Below are positions 24,908-33,468 of a stretch of DNA of 64,000 nt, one piece after another. The stretch is from Ruminococcus sp. Lineage in GTDB: Bacteria > Bacillota > Clostridia > Oscillospirales > Ruminococcaceae. Made by a program: the position numbers and the translations under genes. The stretch spans positions 30,772 to 94,771 of the forward strand of contig JAFXSC010000027.1 in the NCBI GenBank assembly GCA_017525915.1. Reading direction: 5' to 3'. Under the pieces are notes generated by a model that was given only the letters and a program-made list of their open reading frames with translations, ran no database searches and was not told where the DNA came from. Every line of letters starts with the position of its first letter. Positions within the stretch are counted from its first letter, which is position 1.

Positions 24908-24987
24908 AGAAGTCCAACGGCTTTCTTAGGATTCCATTATACCATTTTTGACACCGGAAGGGAAGACGCGGATCATTTTACTCTTAC
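24908..24987 (-). repeat. Terminal inverted repeat, right, with promoter for tnpA-like ORF
   Basis: Read on the minus strand it begins GTAAGAGTAAAATG and matches the left repeat at 73 of 80 positions. TGGTATAAT inside it points toward the ORF ending at 24659. Confidence 0.85.
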
Positions 24988-24995
24988 GTCACAAA
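24988..24995 (+). repeat. 8 bp target-site duplication, right copy
   Basis: GTCACAAA directly after the ...CTCTTAC end of the element; identical to 21006-21013. Confidence 0.85.
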
Positions 24996-25016
24996 CATAC
25001 TTTGCTCACTTACGTT

Positions 25017-25151
25017 CTAACTGAAATCAATATTCGGAGTTCCGGGAACGTCTCCGGCATCTCCGCCGTTACTCAGTGTTGACGTCGTGATGACATCCTC
25101 TGCATCGAACCGGATGATCTCCAGCTCCGGAATAGTGTATTTTTCTTTCAT
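25017..25151 (-). CDS. Small acidic peptide with ITTS motif (44 residues)
   Basis: Uncharacterised peptide beginning MKEKYTIPELEIIRFDAED followed by VITTS and a Gly/Pro/Asp tail. GGAGG lies 8 bases before ATG 25151. From memory, short clostridial proteins with the pattern KPExExIxFxxEDVITTS are common near surface-protein genes, but their function is unknown to me. It follows the 25170-27242 surface gene by 18 bases, so the two are one transcript. There is no signal peptide. The mobile element inserted 21 bases after its stop codon. Confidence 0.7.
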   Translation of the reverse strand: MKEKYTIPELEIIRFDAEDVITTSTLSNGGDAGDVPGTPNIDFS

Positions 25152-25169
25152 TATCGTATCCTCCGTATA

Positions 25170-27242
25170 TCAAGTCAGGTTTATCCGGCAGCTAAGCATC
25201 CATTCGTCTTCCTCAGGAACGCCTGCTATTGTGACGGCAAACAACACACAGTCCTTGGCGAGCATATACTGCTGACCGTTGAAGCGCATACCGGTGTAAT
25301 AGGTGTGTGTAACAGAGGTTATCTCACGGCCGTTGTATCTGGCAGTGAATGTCGCTCTGGTTTTGCCTTCGAGTTCGGAAATTGGCTTGACAAATACGAA
25401 ACGTGTAAGGCGCTTGCCGTCCACTTCTGCCGTCTGCCTGTAAGTGCCGGGACAGAGTGCAGGGGGGGCAATCGTGTAGCTGCTGTCATCGTTCTGTACG
25501 ATCGACTGGGCGCCCGAACCGAGGTATTTACCCCATTCTGCATTCCATGTGGAGAAGGTGCCATTGTTGAACGTGATGCTGCATCCGTCCTCTGCGGTGA
25601 TAGTGCAGCCGCCTGCCAGTTCAAAGTAACCGCCGTTCACTATGACATTGCCGCCTGCCGGAATAACTGTGTTCTCCGGCGCATAGCTCTGATCTACGTA
25701 TGCGTGGAAACCGCTGGTGTTGGTGACCTTACCGGTGCCCTCTGCGGAGGTATCACTGAATGACAGAGTACCTGCACCACTGGATATATCACCGGGGATA
25801 AATCCGCTCTCAACAAGGAAAGACCTCTCCGCCATGTTCAGTGTGTGACCGTTCAGGTCAATGGTAAGATTGCCGTAGACAGTGCGCTCACCCTCGGTCA
25901 TGGAAAGGTCGATGTCTTTCGTCAGCCTGAGTATCGTGTCATATCCGGTGACCTCATTGCGGATATATGCCTCATTAAGCATACTTATGACTTCATAGAA
26001 TTCATGCGGCTGGGAGACCGGTATCACATCGTTCTCGATGTAGCTGATCTTGATGTCGCCGAAGCAGGAGGCAGTGAGTATGTACTCTTCCTTCTCCTCA
26101 TCGTATGAAGGCAGGCTGAACTCGCCATCTTCCGTGGTCAGAACGAATGGCTTTTCGGAAGTGTAGGTGATGTAGTTCTGACGTTCTCCGTATTCCCCGA
26201 CGCCGTAAGGATTGATGTTGCTGGGATCGAGTTCCTCATCGGTGTAGGTGTATTCAGCTTTAACGCCGCCGTCCTCCGGAAGGTCGAGGGTCAGCGTCAG
26301 CGCAAAGCTGTACGGGTTTTCAAGTGTACCGTCACCGCTCGTGACGAAGAAACCGAGAGGCGTGGTGGAATAGGGCAGGGAAGTGAACCACGTCAGCGGG
26401 TAGTAGTAAGTGCCGTCGGAAAAACCGAAGCTGTATTGCCAGTCGCCGAAATCATAGGCGACCTTATTCACCTTGACGTAAGCATCTTCGGTCATTTCAA
26501 GGACTGTGCCGTGCTGATCGGTGTACCGGAAGACTTCGCCCTGCTGTAGTTTCACCGTATCACCGAGGAAGATGAAGGAGCCTACAGAGAGAGTTTTGGC
26601 ATTCTCGATATCCGGTCCCTCCATCAGTTCTTCTTGTGTAATGGTGAGCTGCTCTTGACCTTTGATAACAGGCGAACTTTCAAGCTCGATCTCCTCAAAC
26701 ACCGGAATTTCTTGTTCAGTAGTGCTTGTGACCGTAGTCGAAGAACTTGTAGATGTAGTTGTAGTGCTTGTAGTCGTAGAGCTTGTAGTTTGATTATCTG
26801 GAACTGATTGACCTGAAACTATATTACTCGTACTTGAACTTGCATCTTTAAGAACTGTATTTCCATCGCTATTGGTCTGTGTGGTGTCATCTTCTAATAA
26901 ATCGGATACTGTTCCGTGATCTCCGGACTCCATTGTTGCGCTGCCAGTCCTGCCGATCAGTTCGATTTGACCTCTGGTGTTGTTTTTCACATTGGCGCTT
27001 GCACCGTCCTTCTTGGTAGTTACAGTGCTTCCCTCAGCGCCTTTTTTGAATGCTACATTAACTGTGGCGTATACGGCAACATCTGTCGGTACAGACGATT
27101 GCAACGCACCTTTATTTGCCGTCATTACTTAAGGAACAGCAACCTCTGACTTCCCGGTCGCTGTTGCACCGAACGAAACTCCGCTCATCGCAAGCGATGC
27201 CGCCAGAATACAAGCCGCCGCTTTTCTCATTAGCTGATTCAT
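25170..27242 (-). pseudogene. Surface protein gene with in-frame stop after the signal peptide
   Basis: AGGAGG lies 7 bases before ATG 27242. Translation gives a good signal peptide (MNQLMRKAAACILAASLAMS, then GVSFGATATG), EVAVP, and then TAA at 27131-27129. The same frame continues without further stops for 651 more codons from ATG 27125. That part has a Ser/Thr-rich linker (about residues 110-140 of the open part), then beta-rich modules, one with the pectin-lyase-like LTIDLNGHTLNMAERSFLVE. Without readthrough the long part would lack a signal peptide and a ribosome site, so the gene is probably inactive. A sequencing error or a recent nonsense mutation would explain the clean frame. Ligand and function are unknown. 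Confidence 0.75.
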
Positions 27243-27248
27243 TTTCAT

Positions 27249-27397
27249 TCCTCCTGTTCTGATTCAGGTAAAAAATCAAAAACGTATCACACAGGATAAC
27301 TCATCCCATGCGATACGTCATCTGCTCATGTGAAAATGCATTGTGACGTGCTATCCGTCCCGGGAAACCGTGCCTTTCGTACACGGGTTTCCTGATT
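27249..27397 (-). promoter_or_regulatory. Leader with terminator/antiterminator pairing (attenuator or riboswitch candidate)
   Basis: About 150 bases between promoter and ribosome site on the minus strand. A first hairpin pairs GGAAACCCGTG with CACGGTTTCC around a GAAA-type loop (27392-27363). A second, ACGTATC with GATACGT plus inner GGAT/ATCC (27318-27282), is followed by TTTTTGATTTTTT and is a terminator placed before the gene. ACGTCA (about 27349-27344) can instead pair with TGACGT (about 27320-27315), which uses the 5' arm of the terminator. The two forms exclude each other, as in attenuators and riboswitches. I recognise no known ligand class. Confidence 0.6.
27270..27318 (-). terminator. 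Intrinsic terminator inside the 5' leader
   Basis: Stem ACGTATC/GATACGT (27318-27312 and 27288-27282) with inner GGAT/ATCC and a T-run at 27281-27270, located before the ribosome site of the gene ending at 25170. Confidence 0.75.
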
Positions 27398-27403
27398 ACG
27401 CTC

Positions 27404-27432
27404 ATTATAGCACAGCCGCTGTAAAGATGCAA
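27404..27432 (-). promoter_or_regulatory. Promoter for the leader and surface pseudogene
   Basis: Minus strand TTGCAT (27432-27427), 17-base spacer, TATAAT (27409-27404). Confidence 0.82.
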
Positions 27433-27508
27433 TAGAATACTGTGAGTTTTACATAAATGCCAAATAATAGGCGGCGCTTTTGTTGGAATCATAAAAGGAA
27501 TGCTGACT

Positions 27509-28714
27509 TCACTCAGCAGTTTCATGTTCCTCCCGGGTTCCGGCTATGCTGACAAAGGTTTTGACGAACCACAATATCACAACATAAAGTATCGGGTCAC
27601 ATAATGCACGCAATCCGATCGTATAGACAGCCTGCCCGTATATTCCGCTGAAATGCTTGTTCAGCATCTTGACCTCATAAAGCCCCATGATATTGAATAA
27701 CAGTGAGGATATGAACAGTGCAAGCATACTGATGTTGAAGCGCTTCATATTTTCAGGGGTGTTTATTTCGCTGTGTGCCGATGAGAGCATAACTCTGATA
27801 AGCATATACACAGTCACGGCGGAAGCTATGAACACGGGCAGATCTTTTATAAGTCTGAATATCAGCAGGTTCCTGTATGTTTCGGGGGAGTCGGCAAGCT
27901 CACGCGGGAAGGTCAGCAGATCAGAATAGAACGGAAGCATGGCGTCGTGAGTTTTATAGCTCGCTATTTCATAAATTCTTGTGATAATTCGTATCAGCAT
28001 GAAAGCACAGGATACAGCACCAATGAGAGCGGCAAATGATTTCAGCGCCTTTGAATTTCCGGACGTGTCCTTTTTCTGTACGTTCAGCGAGTGCTGCCTT
28101 GTAATTAGTGCTGTCATTATGATAAGCGCCGGTATGCCGAAAAGCTGATATATCTGACAGTAGTATGACCTGTTCTCAAATATACCTGTGACATAGGGCT
28201 GTTCGGCGTTCATCATGTATATCCCCCTTATCACTGACCAGATGCCCTGTATCAGCACAGCGATACCTGCGGTCATAAGCAGTTTCCAGCCGTTCTGACA
28301 GAAGAAGCGTTTCTTGTCGGCCTTTCGGAACGCCAGAAAAACACAGACGAACAGCAGAACAGGCGACACCGTTGTAATAATATTGGTCACTATGCCCATG
28401 GGAGAATTCTTGTCCGTGACTTTGTCGGCGGCTTTGTAGTTTTCGACTGAACCGTAATTGTTCTCCACTGTGAGCCATATATAGAACGTGCCGCAGTAGT
28501 CGTGCCCCAGGTCGCTCTCAGGCGTCAATTCCGAAGCTTTCCTGCCGTTTCCTGCTATTACAGCCTTATCCTCATCGTCAACAACGAACAGGACAAATAT
28601 CGCTTGACTGATATAAAACAAGACAACTCCGACAATGAGCACCACAAAAGTGAAGCTGACGTTATGTATTTTTTTATTCGCCTTTTCGGACATTTCGTCT
28701 GGTTCAAAGTTCAT
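27509..28714 (-). CDS. Polytopic membrane protein of unknown function
   Basis: 401 residues with about eight hydrophobic helices. The first (about 20-45) is followed by an outer loop of about 60 residues (EDKAVIAGNGRKASELTPES...), and the rest are spaced through to about 390. I do not recognise a family, transport motif or catalytic residues. AGGAGGC (28727-28721) precedes ATG 28714. It has its own promoter and lies after the WG-repeat/lipase gene on the same strand. A short hairpin around the stop codon (GCTGA/TCAGC) followed by CCTTTT may end the transcript. Confidence 0.8.
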   Translation of the reverse strand: MNFEPDEMSEKANKKIHNVSFTFVVLIVGVVLFYISQAIFVLFVVDDEDKAVIAGNGRKASELTPESDLGHDYCGTFYIWLTVENNYGSVENYKAADKVTDKNSPMGIVTNIITTVSPVLLFVCVFLAFRKADKKRFFCQNGWKLLMTAGIAVLIQGIWSVIRGIYMMNAEQPYVTGIFENRSYYCQIYQLFGIPALIIMTALITRQHSLNVQKKDTSGNSKALKSFAALIGAVSCAFMLIRIITRIYEIASYKTHDAMLPFYSDLLTFPRELADSPETYRNLLIFRLIKDLPVFIASAVTVYMLIRVMLSSAHSEINTPENMKRFNISMLALFISSLLFNIMGLYEVKMLNKHFSGIYGQAVYTIGLRALCDPILYVVILWFVKTFVSIAGTREEHETAE

Positions 28715-28734
28715 TCTACAGCCTCCTGAAAGGC

Positions 28735-28763
28735 ATTATATCATAATGAATGCCGTTTGTCAT
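28735..28763 (-). promoter_or_regulatory. Promoter of the membrane protein gene
   Basis: Minus strand ATGACA (28763-28758), 17-base spacer, TATAAT (28740-28735). Confidence 0.75.
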
Positions 28764-28804
28764 TGACATATGTTAATTCTATCCTTATCTGCTTCAAGCT
28801 GCTG

Positions 28805-31618
28805 CTATCTTCTGATACTGTTTTTCTTTTTTGTCCGGAACAACACTATCATGGATATGATAAGCAGCACTACTAATACTGATAATACTACTATAAGTAC
28901 AATCGGTGCAGAGTCTGAGCCTTTACCGGAGGATGCTTCGTTTCCGTCTTTGCCGACGGTACTGAGCCTGTTTCCGTTTGCATCGACCACATATACAGCC
29001 TGTTCCGACACGTTTGCTGTGACCGGAACGGAAAAGCGCTTGCCGTTTTCGAGAGGAATATTGTTATACTCATAGCTGTCTCCGACCGTTTCACCATTCA
29101 TTGCGACCTCCTGAAATCTTACGTTCATGCTGCCGCTGTCGTAGGCAGTGACCCTGACCTCAAAATCCTCGTCCTCCGGCAGTACAAAGGATTTCCCTCC
29201 GTCCTCGTCTACAAACATCGGGAGCAGGGTATTCTCCTCATCGACCGCTTCGTCCTTGACTCTACCAATGAGTTCGCCCTTATAGTAAACTTCAACATCA
29301 ATAGGGCACCATAAGGACAGATGAACCCAGTTTTTGACGCTATCGAGAAAATCATCATTTTTAACGCCTTCAACATAGTATTTGAATTCATGACTTTCTG
29401 TCATTTGCCTTACAGGCTGCCTGAGATGTAAACTAATGAACGGGTAGCTGTTGTATCCCTTGCCTTCTAATTTGAACGGACGGCAGTGACCGAATTTGAC
29501 ATATCCGATAGGAATATTGGGGACAGCGTCATCACTGTTGAGTATATTGAAGATATTGTGCGCATAGTCAAGGGTGTCTTCACTGTAATCTGTAACAACA
29601 TTAGGTGTTGCATAGGTATAGGTGTAGATATCTTTCTCAGTCACAAAATCGCCGAACGCTCCGCGGTTGGCAGCATATCCGCATATATTGGCACACGCCG
29701 CACCGAGACTGTGACCTGTGAACAGGAATTTAACCTGCTTTCCCGTACCATTGATATAATCACCGTGTTCTTCCACATATTGATTCCAGCCAATAATTGC
29801 TAACTGATAGAATGATGCAAAACCAGTATGAATATTCAGATTTACAACTGTATTGCCCTTAGTGTTCTTTATCGGATAATTGCTTGACAGGAAACTAAGA
29901 TCCGTACATATATCATCAAAACCGGACGTCCCTCTGAATGAAAATGCAACGAGAATGGTATCATCCAATTCTTTTGTCGCTATTGAAAAAGCTCTGTCAT
30001 TACGCCCGAAAAACCAATCTAAAATTGGCAGTGCCTCAATAGAGATAAGTTCCATATTAAAAACATTTCGTATTTCAGGATTACCGTTCAGGTACGAATC
30101 ATACAAATTCTTGACGTTTTCGTCTACTATATCACCATAGGAATAAAGGAAAAGCATTTCAGATGGTATTAATCTAGTATTGCCAGAATATTCAATATGA
30201 AGCGCAGTTAATGGTATTCTTATAACGGGCTTATATTCATCAGGACATTTAGAATAGCCGAACATCATCTTGTTATCGAAACCGAGCTTGTCATATGCGT
30301 TGATTATATTCGAGCCGGTATGGTCACTGTCGCCGTCATCATAAGCCGCCATGCTTAGCGCAACGGCAAGCGTTGAAATGTCCTTGTGATATTCTGTACT
30401 GTCCTGCATGAACATTTCCTCCGTGCAGGATACATCGTCAACATAACCGCCAGGATAATGTATGTCGCAGGGCTCGTCTTTTGTCTCAGGCTGATTGTTA
30501 CCGCCCTCTTTTTTGAGCAGTTCGATAACTCCCCACTTGCCGTTCATCTTGACCCATGCAAGTCCGTTATGTACTGGGCGGATATCCTCAAACTCTCCGA
30601 ATCTTACCAGTACATTGCCGCTGAGGTCAATGTATCCGCATTCGCCGTTCTTTTTGGCAGCGATAACTCCTTCTGTCGGCAGGAACGGAGCAGGGCAGTA
30701 AAAATCACGGTTGAAGCTTTCCTCGTCCTCGCCGTACAGCAGTACCGATACCGGTTTCCATGGAATTTCATAGAAGTAATTGTCCTCAAAAGGCTCAAGC
30801 TCAGCCATTATTTCATTTCCCTTATTGTCAAAGACAGTCCATACCTCTTTGTCCTTTGAAAAGGCACAGTACATCCACGATTCCAAAAATACGGATTGTG
30901 CGTATGCATAAGGGTATTCCGGCTTGACCAGTATTCTTTCTGTATCCGCAAGTCCGAAATTTGAGGACATAAGCTCGGAATCGCCAATGCCGGGGTAATC
31001 TTTCATAGGGACACCGGTCTCGACCCTTCTGCTGTTGTAAGCCTCCAGCGAATATGTAGCTGGCTGTACAATGAATGAATATGAGCCTATATTGCAACTC
31101 TGCCAGTCTTCCATGACACCATAAACTGTATTATCTTTTACGCTCCACAGCAATCCGAAAGAGAGTAATCCGTCTATATCCGGAATGCCATATTTCCATG
31201 AGGTTTTGTCGTAAACGTTGTCGAGTTCATCGATACCTTTTGAAACAGTTACCGTCTTTCCACTCTTACTGTCATAAACTGCCCGGTAATAATCCATACC
31301 GTAACGCAAGGCGTTGCAGCTGTCATATACCGGCTCGACTACTATATTTCCGTCGTGGTCGATGAATCCGTATTTGCCGTTTTTCTTGATGTACACATAA
31401 TTGTGGAACCAAAATTGTCCGGTGTCATTGGTGGTATAGTCACTGACGTAAATATTATCCGCCTCGACGGTCGGTTCTAAGTGCCATGTATAACCCATGT
31501 CTGTTGGTACTCTTGTCGGCTTTGCATTTACAGTCGCAGCGCCCTGAACGATACCGCAGCCGGATATAATTGTACCGCACAAGAGACCGCTGATAATCCT
31601 TGAAAACATCTTTTTCAT
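28805..31618 (-). CDS. WG-repeat and class 3 lipase surface protein
   Basis: Exported protein of about 937 residues. The start has a hydrophobic core and a lipobox-like IISGC, so it may be a lipoprotein. A C-terminal helix (APIVLIVVLSVLVVLLIISM) with RTKKKN tail could also anchor it. Residues of about 80-365 hold WG-type beta repeats (KKNGKYGFIDHDGNIVVEPV, KKNGECGYIDLSGNVLVRF, KMNGKWGVIELL). Residues of about 410-760 form an alpha/beta hydrolase of lipase class 3: nucleophile in FTGHSLGAAC, acid probably in NSDDAVPN, histidine probably in ESHEFKYY. It likely hydrolyses an ester outside the cell; the substrate is unknown. GGAG at 31632-31629 fits ATG 31618 (spacing about 10); ATG 31627 and 31624 are in frame too. 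Confidence 0.83.
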   Translation of the reverse strand: MKKMFSRIISGLLCGTIISGCGIVQGAATVNAKPTRVPTDMGYTWHLEPTVEADNIYVSDYTTNDTGQFWFHNYVYIKKNGKYGFIDHDGNIVVEPVYDSCNALRYGMDYYRAVYDSKSGKTVTVSKGIDELDNVYDKTSWKYGIPDIDGLLSFGLLWSVKDNTVYGVMEDWQSCNIGSYSFIVQPATYSLEAYNSRRVETGVPMKDYPGIGDSELMSSNFGLADTERILVKPEYPYAYAQSVFLESWMYCAFSKDKEVWTVFDNKGNEIMAELEPFEDNYFYEIPWKPVSVLLYGEDEESFNRDFYCPAPFLPTEGVIAAKKNGECGYIDLSGNVLVRFGEFEDIRPVHNGLAWVKMNGKWGVIELLKKEGGNNQPETKDEPCDIHYPGGYVDDVSCTEEMFMQDSTEYHKDISTLAVALSMAAYDDGDSDHTGSNIINAYDKLGFDNKMMFGYSKCPDEYKPVIRIPLTALHIEYSGNTRLIPSEMLFLYSYGDIVDENVKNLYDSYLNGNPEIRNVFNMELISIEALPILDWFFGRNDRAFSIATKELDDTILVAFSFRGTSGFDDICTDLSFLSSNYPIKNTKGNTVVNLNIHTGFASFYQLAIIGWNQYVEEHGDYINGTGKQVKFLFTGHSLGAACANICGYAANRGAFGDFVTEKDIYTYTYATPNVVTDYSEDTLDYAHNIFNILNSDDAVPNIPIGYVKFGHCRPFKLEGKGYNSYPFISLHLRQPVRQMTESHEFKYYVEGVKNDDFLDSVKNWVHLSLWCPIDVEVYYKGELIGRVKDEAVDEENTLLPMFVDEDGGKSFVLPEDEDFEVRVTAYDSGSMNVRFQEVAMNGETVGDSYEYNNIPLENGKRFSVPVTANVSEQAVYVVDANGNRLSTVGKDGNEASSGKGSDSAPIVLIVVLSVLVVLLIISMIVLFRTKKKNSIRR

Positions 31619-31674
31619 TATCATCATCTCCGTTATGTCATTTTTGCATCAAAGTCTTGTTTCCGCTATATTCA

Positions 31675-31703
31675 ATTATAGTATCCGCTATAAGATATGT
31701 CAA
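31675..31703 (-). promoter_or_regulatory. Consensus promoter of the WG-repeat/lipase gene
   Basis: Minus strand TTGACA (31703-31698), 17-base spacer, TATAAT (31680-31675). Confidence 0.9.
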
Positions 31704-31745
31704 TATTTGTACAGCTCCTGCGTAAAAAATAAGTTCATCAAATAC

Positions 31746-31774
31746 TGTACAAAGCAGACCAAATATGGTATAAT
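31746..31774 (+). promoter_or_regulatory. Extended -10 promoter of the DHH gene
   Basis: TGTACA (31746-31751), 17-base spacer ending TGG, TATAAT (31769-31774). The -35 is weak but the TG extension compensates. It is divergent from the lipase promoter. Confidence 0.65.
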
Positions 31775-31807
31775 AAAAAATAGCTAAAAAAAGGAGAACA
31801 GAGTCTT

Positions 31808-33361
31808 ATGAAATATGAACCGCTGCTGAAGCATCTTCTTAACTATGATGATATTGTCATTCAGGTGCATCACAATCCCGATGCCGATGCGATCGCTTCC
31901 GGATTTGCGCTTTGCCGCTATCTGGAAAAAAACGGGAAAAGACCGCGCTTAATTTATGCCGGAGAACGCGAGATCAGCAAGCCCAATATACTCATCATGC
32001 TGAACAAGCTCGGCATTCAGGTCAGCCATGTCAAAAACCTGAACGAAAATGGCACGCGACCTCAGCTTCTTATTACGGTCGACTGCTTTCACGGAGAAGG
32101 GAATGTCGGCAGCTTTGCGGCGGAAAACGTCATTGTCATCGACCATCACCGCCTCCCTAAGGGAAAGCCTGTTCCGGAGCATTCAGTCATCAAGGAGCAT
32201 TACGGAAGCTGTGCAGCTGTCATCTATGAACTGTTCAAGGAGGTTGGCTATGACCTCAACGAGGAACAGGAAGTTGCAACGGCACTCTACTACGGCTTGT
32301 ATATGGACACCGTCGGGCTTTCAGAGATAAGCGAGCCGATGGACCGTGAGCTGCGCGATACCGCAGACTATGATAAAGCGCTCATACGGCTGCTTGCGAA
32401 TACCAATCTGACAGAGGAGGAACTCGGTATTATCGGCAAGGCGCTAAGTACCTGCAAGTATTATCAGCATCCCGACAGCTTCGCGGTATCAGACGATCCC
32501 GCCATTCCGAAGCAGCACAGCGCCTATACCCTTGCGGAGAACTGCGATCCTAATCTTCTCGGTATCATCTCCGATACGCTGATCCAGGTCGATATGGTTT
32601 CAGACTGCGTTGTCTGCTGTCCGTATCATAACGGATACAAGCTCTCCGTCCGCACCTGTGCGGATTCGGTCAAGGCGCCTGATCTTGCCGCGTTTATTAC
32701 CTACGGATACGGTGGAGGCGGCGGACATGATAACAAAGCAGGCGGCTGCATCGACTATAAAAGTTTGCTGCCGAAGGACATTATGGATTTTCTTGCAGAC
32801 CGCATCCGCGATTTCTTTACAAAGCCAGATGTCATTTCCGCGGGCAGGGAGCATCCTGATTTTTCCGGCGCAGAGCGTTTCCGGAAAAAAGAGACCGTTC
32901 TGGGCTATGTACCGACAGCATTGCTCTCGCCGGACGGAGAGGAGATACGTATTCGTATGCTGGAGGGTGACATTACTTTGACGCCCGACCCGGACATCTA
33001 CCTGATGGTCGGGGTGATAGGGGAGGTATATCCCATCACGCGTGAAAAATTCGAGAAAAAATATGTCATATGTGAGGGGACACCGGATGTGTCTGCATAT
33101 CATTATCCGCCTTCCGCATGGATCGGTCAGAACAAAACAGGTATACAGCTCGCGGAATATCTGCGCGGCTGCAAGGCGTCCGGAAACAGCGAGATACTTG
33201 CCTTGAAGCTGGATAATTTTACAAAGCTCTATTCTCTCTGGGATCAGGAGCATTATATGTACGGTAACATCGGGGATTATCTGGCACATCCAACACAAGA
33301 CGAAAACGACCTCTATATCATACGCGGAGATATTTTTGCATTGACTTATGAAGGCTGCTGA
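31808..33361 (+). CDS. DHH-family phosphoesterase
   Basis: Cytosolic metal-dependent phosphoesterase of 517 residues. The DHH domain shows HHNPDADAIASGF (motif I), TVDCF (motif II) and VIDHHRLPKG (the DHH motif). The DHHA1 domain ends with GYGGGGGHDNKAGG (substrate-binding GGGH, about 300-313). This is the NrnA/GdpP-type architecture that degrades nanoRNA or cyclic dinucleotides. It carries an extra C-terminal region of about 190 residues (about 330-517) that I cannot assign, and it has no membrane helices, PAS or GGDEF domain. With many cyclic-di-GMP enzymes around, cleavage of pGpG is a reasonable guess but only inference. AAGGAG (31791-31796) precedes ATG 31808. Confidence 0.9.
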   Translation: MKYEPLLKHLLNYDDIVIQVHHNPDADAIASGFALCRYLEKNGKRPRLIYAGEREISKPNILIMLNKLGIQVSHVKNLNENGTRPQLLITVDCFHGEGNVGSFAAENVIVIDHHRLPKGKPVPEHSVIKEHYGSCAAVIYELFKEVGYDLNEEQEVATALYYGLYMDTVGLSEISEPMDRELRDTADYDKALIRLLANTNLTEEELGIIGKALSTCKYYQHPDSFAVSDDPAIPKQHSAYTLAENCDPNLLGIISDTLIQVDMVSDCVVCCPYHNGYKLSVRTCADSVKAPDLAAFITYGYGGGGGHDNKAGGCIDYKSLLPKDIMDFLADRIRDFFTKPDVISAGREHPDFSGAERFRKKETVLGYVPTALLSPDGEEIRIRMLEGDITLTPDPDIYLMVGVIGEVYPITREKFEKKYVICEGTPDVSAYHYPPSAWIGQNKTGIQLAEYLRGCKASGNSEILALKLDNFTKLYSLWDQEHYMYGNIGDYLAHPTQDENDLYIIRGDIFALTYEGC

Positions 33362-33395
33362 GTGCAGCAATGCCGGAGAAACGCGCAATATTCAT

Positions 33396-33428
33396 AAAAA
33401 ATAGTCACAGTTTCCTGTGACTATTTTT
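33396..33428. terminator. Bidirectional terminator between DHH and flotillin genes
   Basis: AAAAATAGTCACAG (33397-33410) pairs with CTGTGACTATTTTT (33415-33428) around TTTC. It ends the plus-strand DHH gene and the minus-strand flotillin gene. The same arms recur at 43202-43251. Confidence 0.92.
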
Positions 33429-33468
33429 CTTTCCCTTAACTTAATGACATTACACTTGCTTTACAGCT

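Larger units (their letters stand above)
21014..24987. mobile_element. IS66-derived transposable unit carrying cyclic-di-GMP genes
   Basis: A 3974 bp segment whose two ends are 80 bp inverted repeats with 7 mismatches (21014-21093 and 24908-24987). It is flanked by the perfect 8 bp direct repeat GTCACAAA. The ends begin GTAAG and the duplication is 8 bp, both known traits of the IS66 family. No full transposase is present; only a 56-codon ORF resembling the start of an IS66 accessory gene remains (24659-24829). The cargo is an operon of an HsdM-like fragment, a frameshifted DnaQ-type exonuclease, an EAL protein and a GGDEF protein. It would need a transposase supplied in trans. It separates the surface-fibre locus from a convergent minus-strand operon. 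Naming it IS66-derived rests on end sequence, duplication length and the ORF fragment. Confidence 0.8.

Noticed and set aside
27363-27397. Leader hairpin resembling a cyclic-di-GMP-I (GEMM) riboswitch
   Set aside because: It has an AAACC start, GAAA-type loop and GGGACGGATAGC close to GGGACGCAAAGC. But AAACC pairs fully with GGTTT into one long stem, so the three-way junction that binds the ligand is absent.
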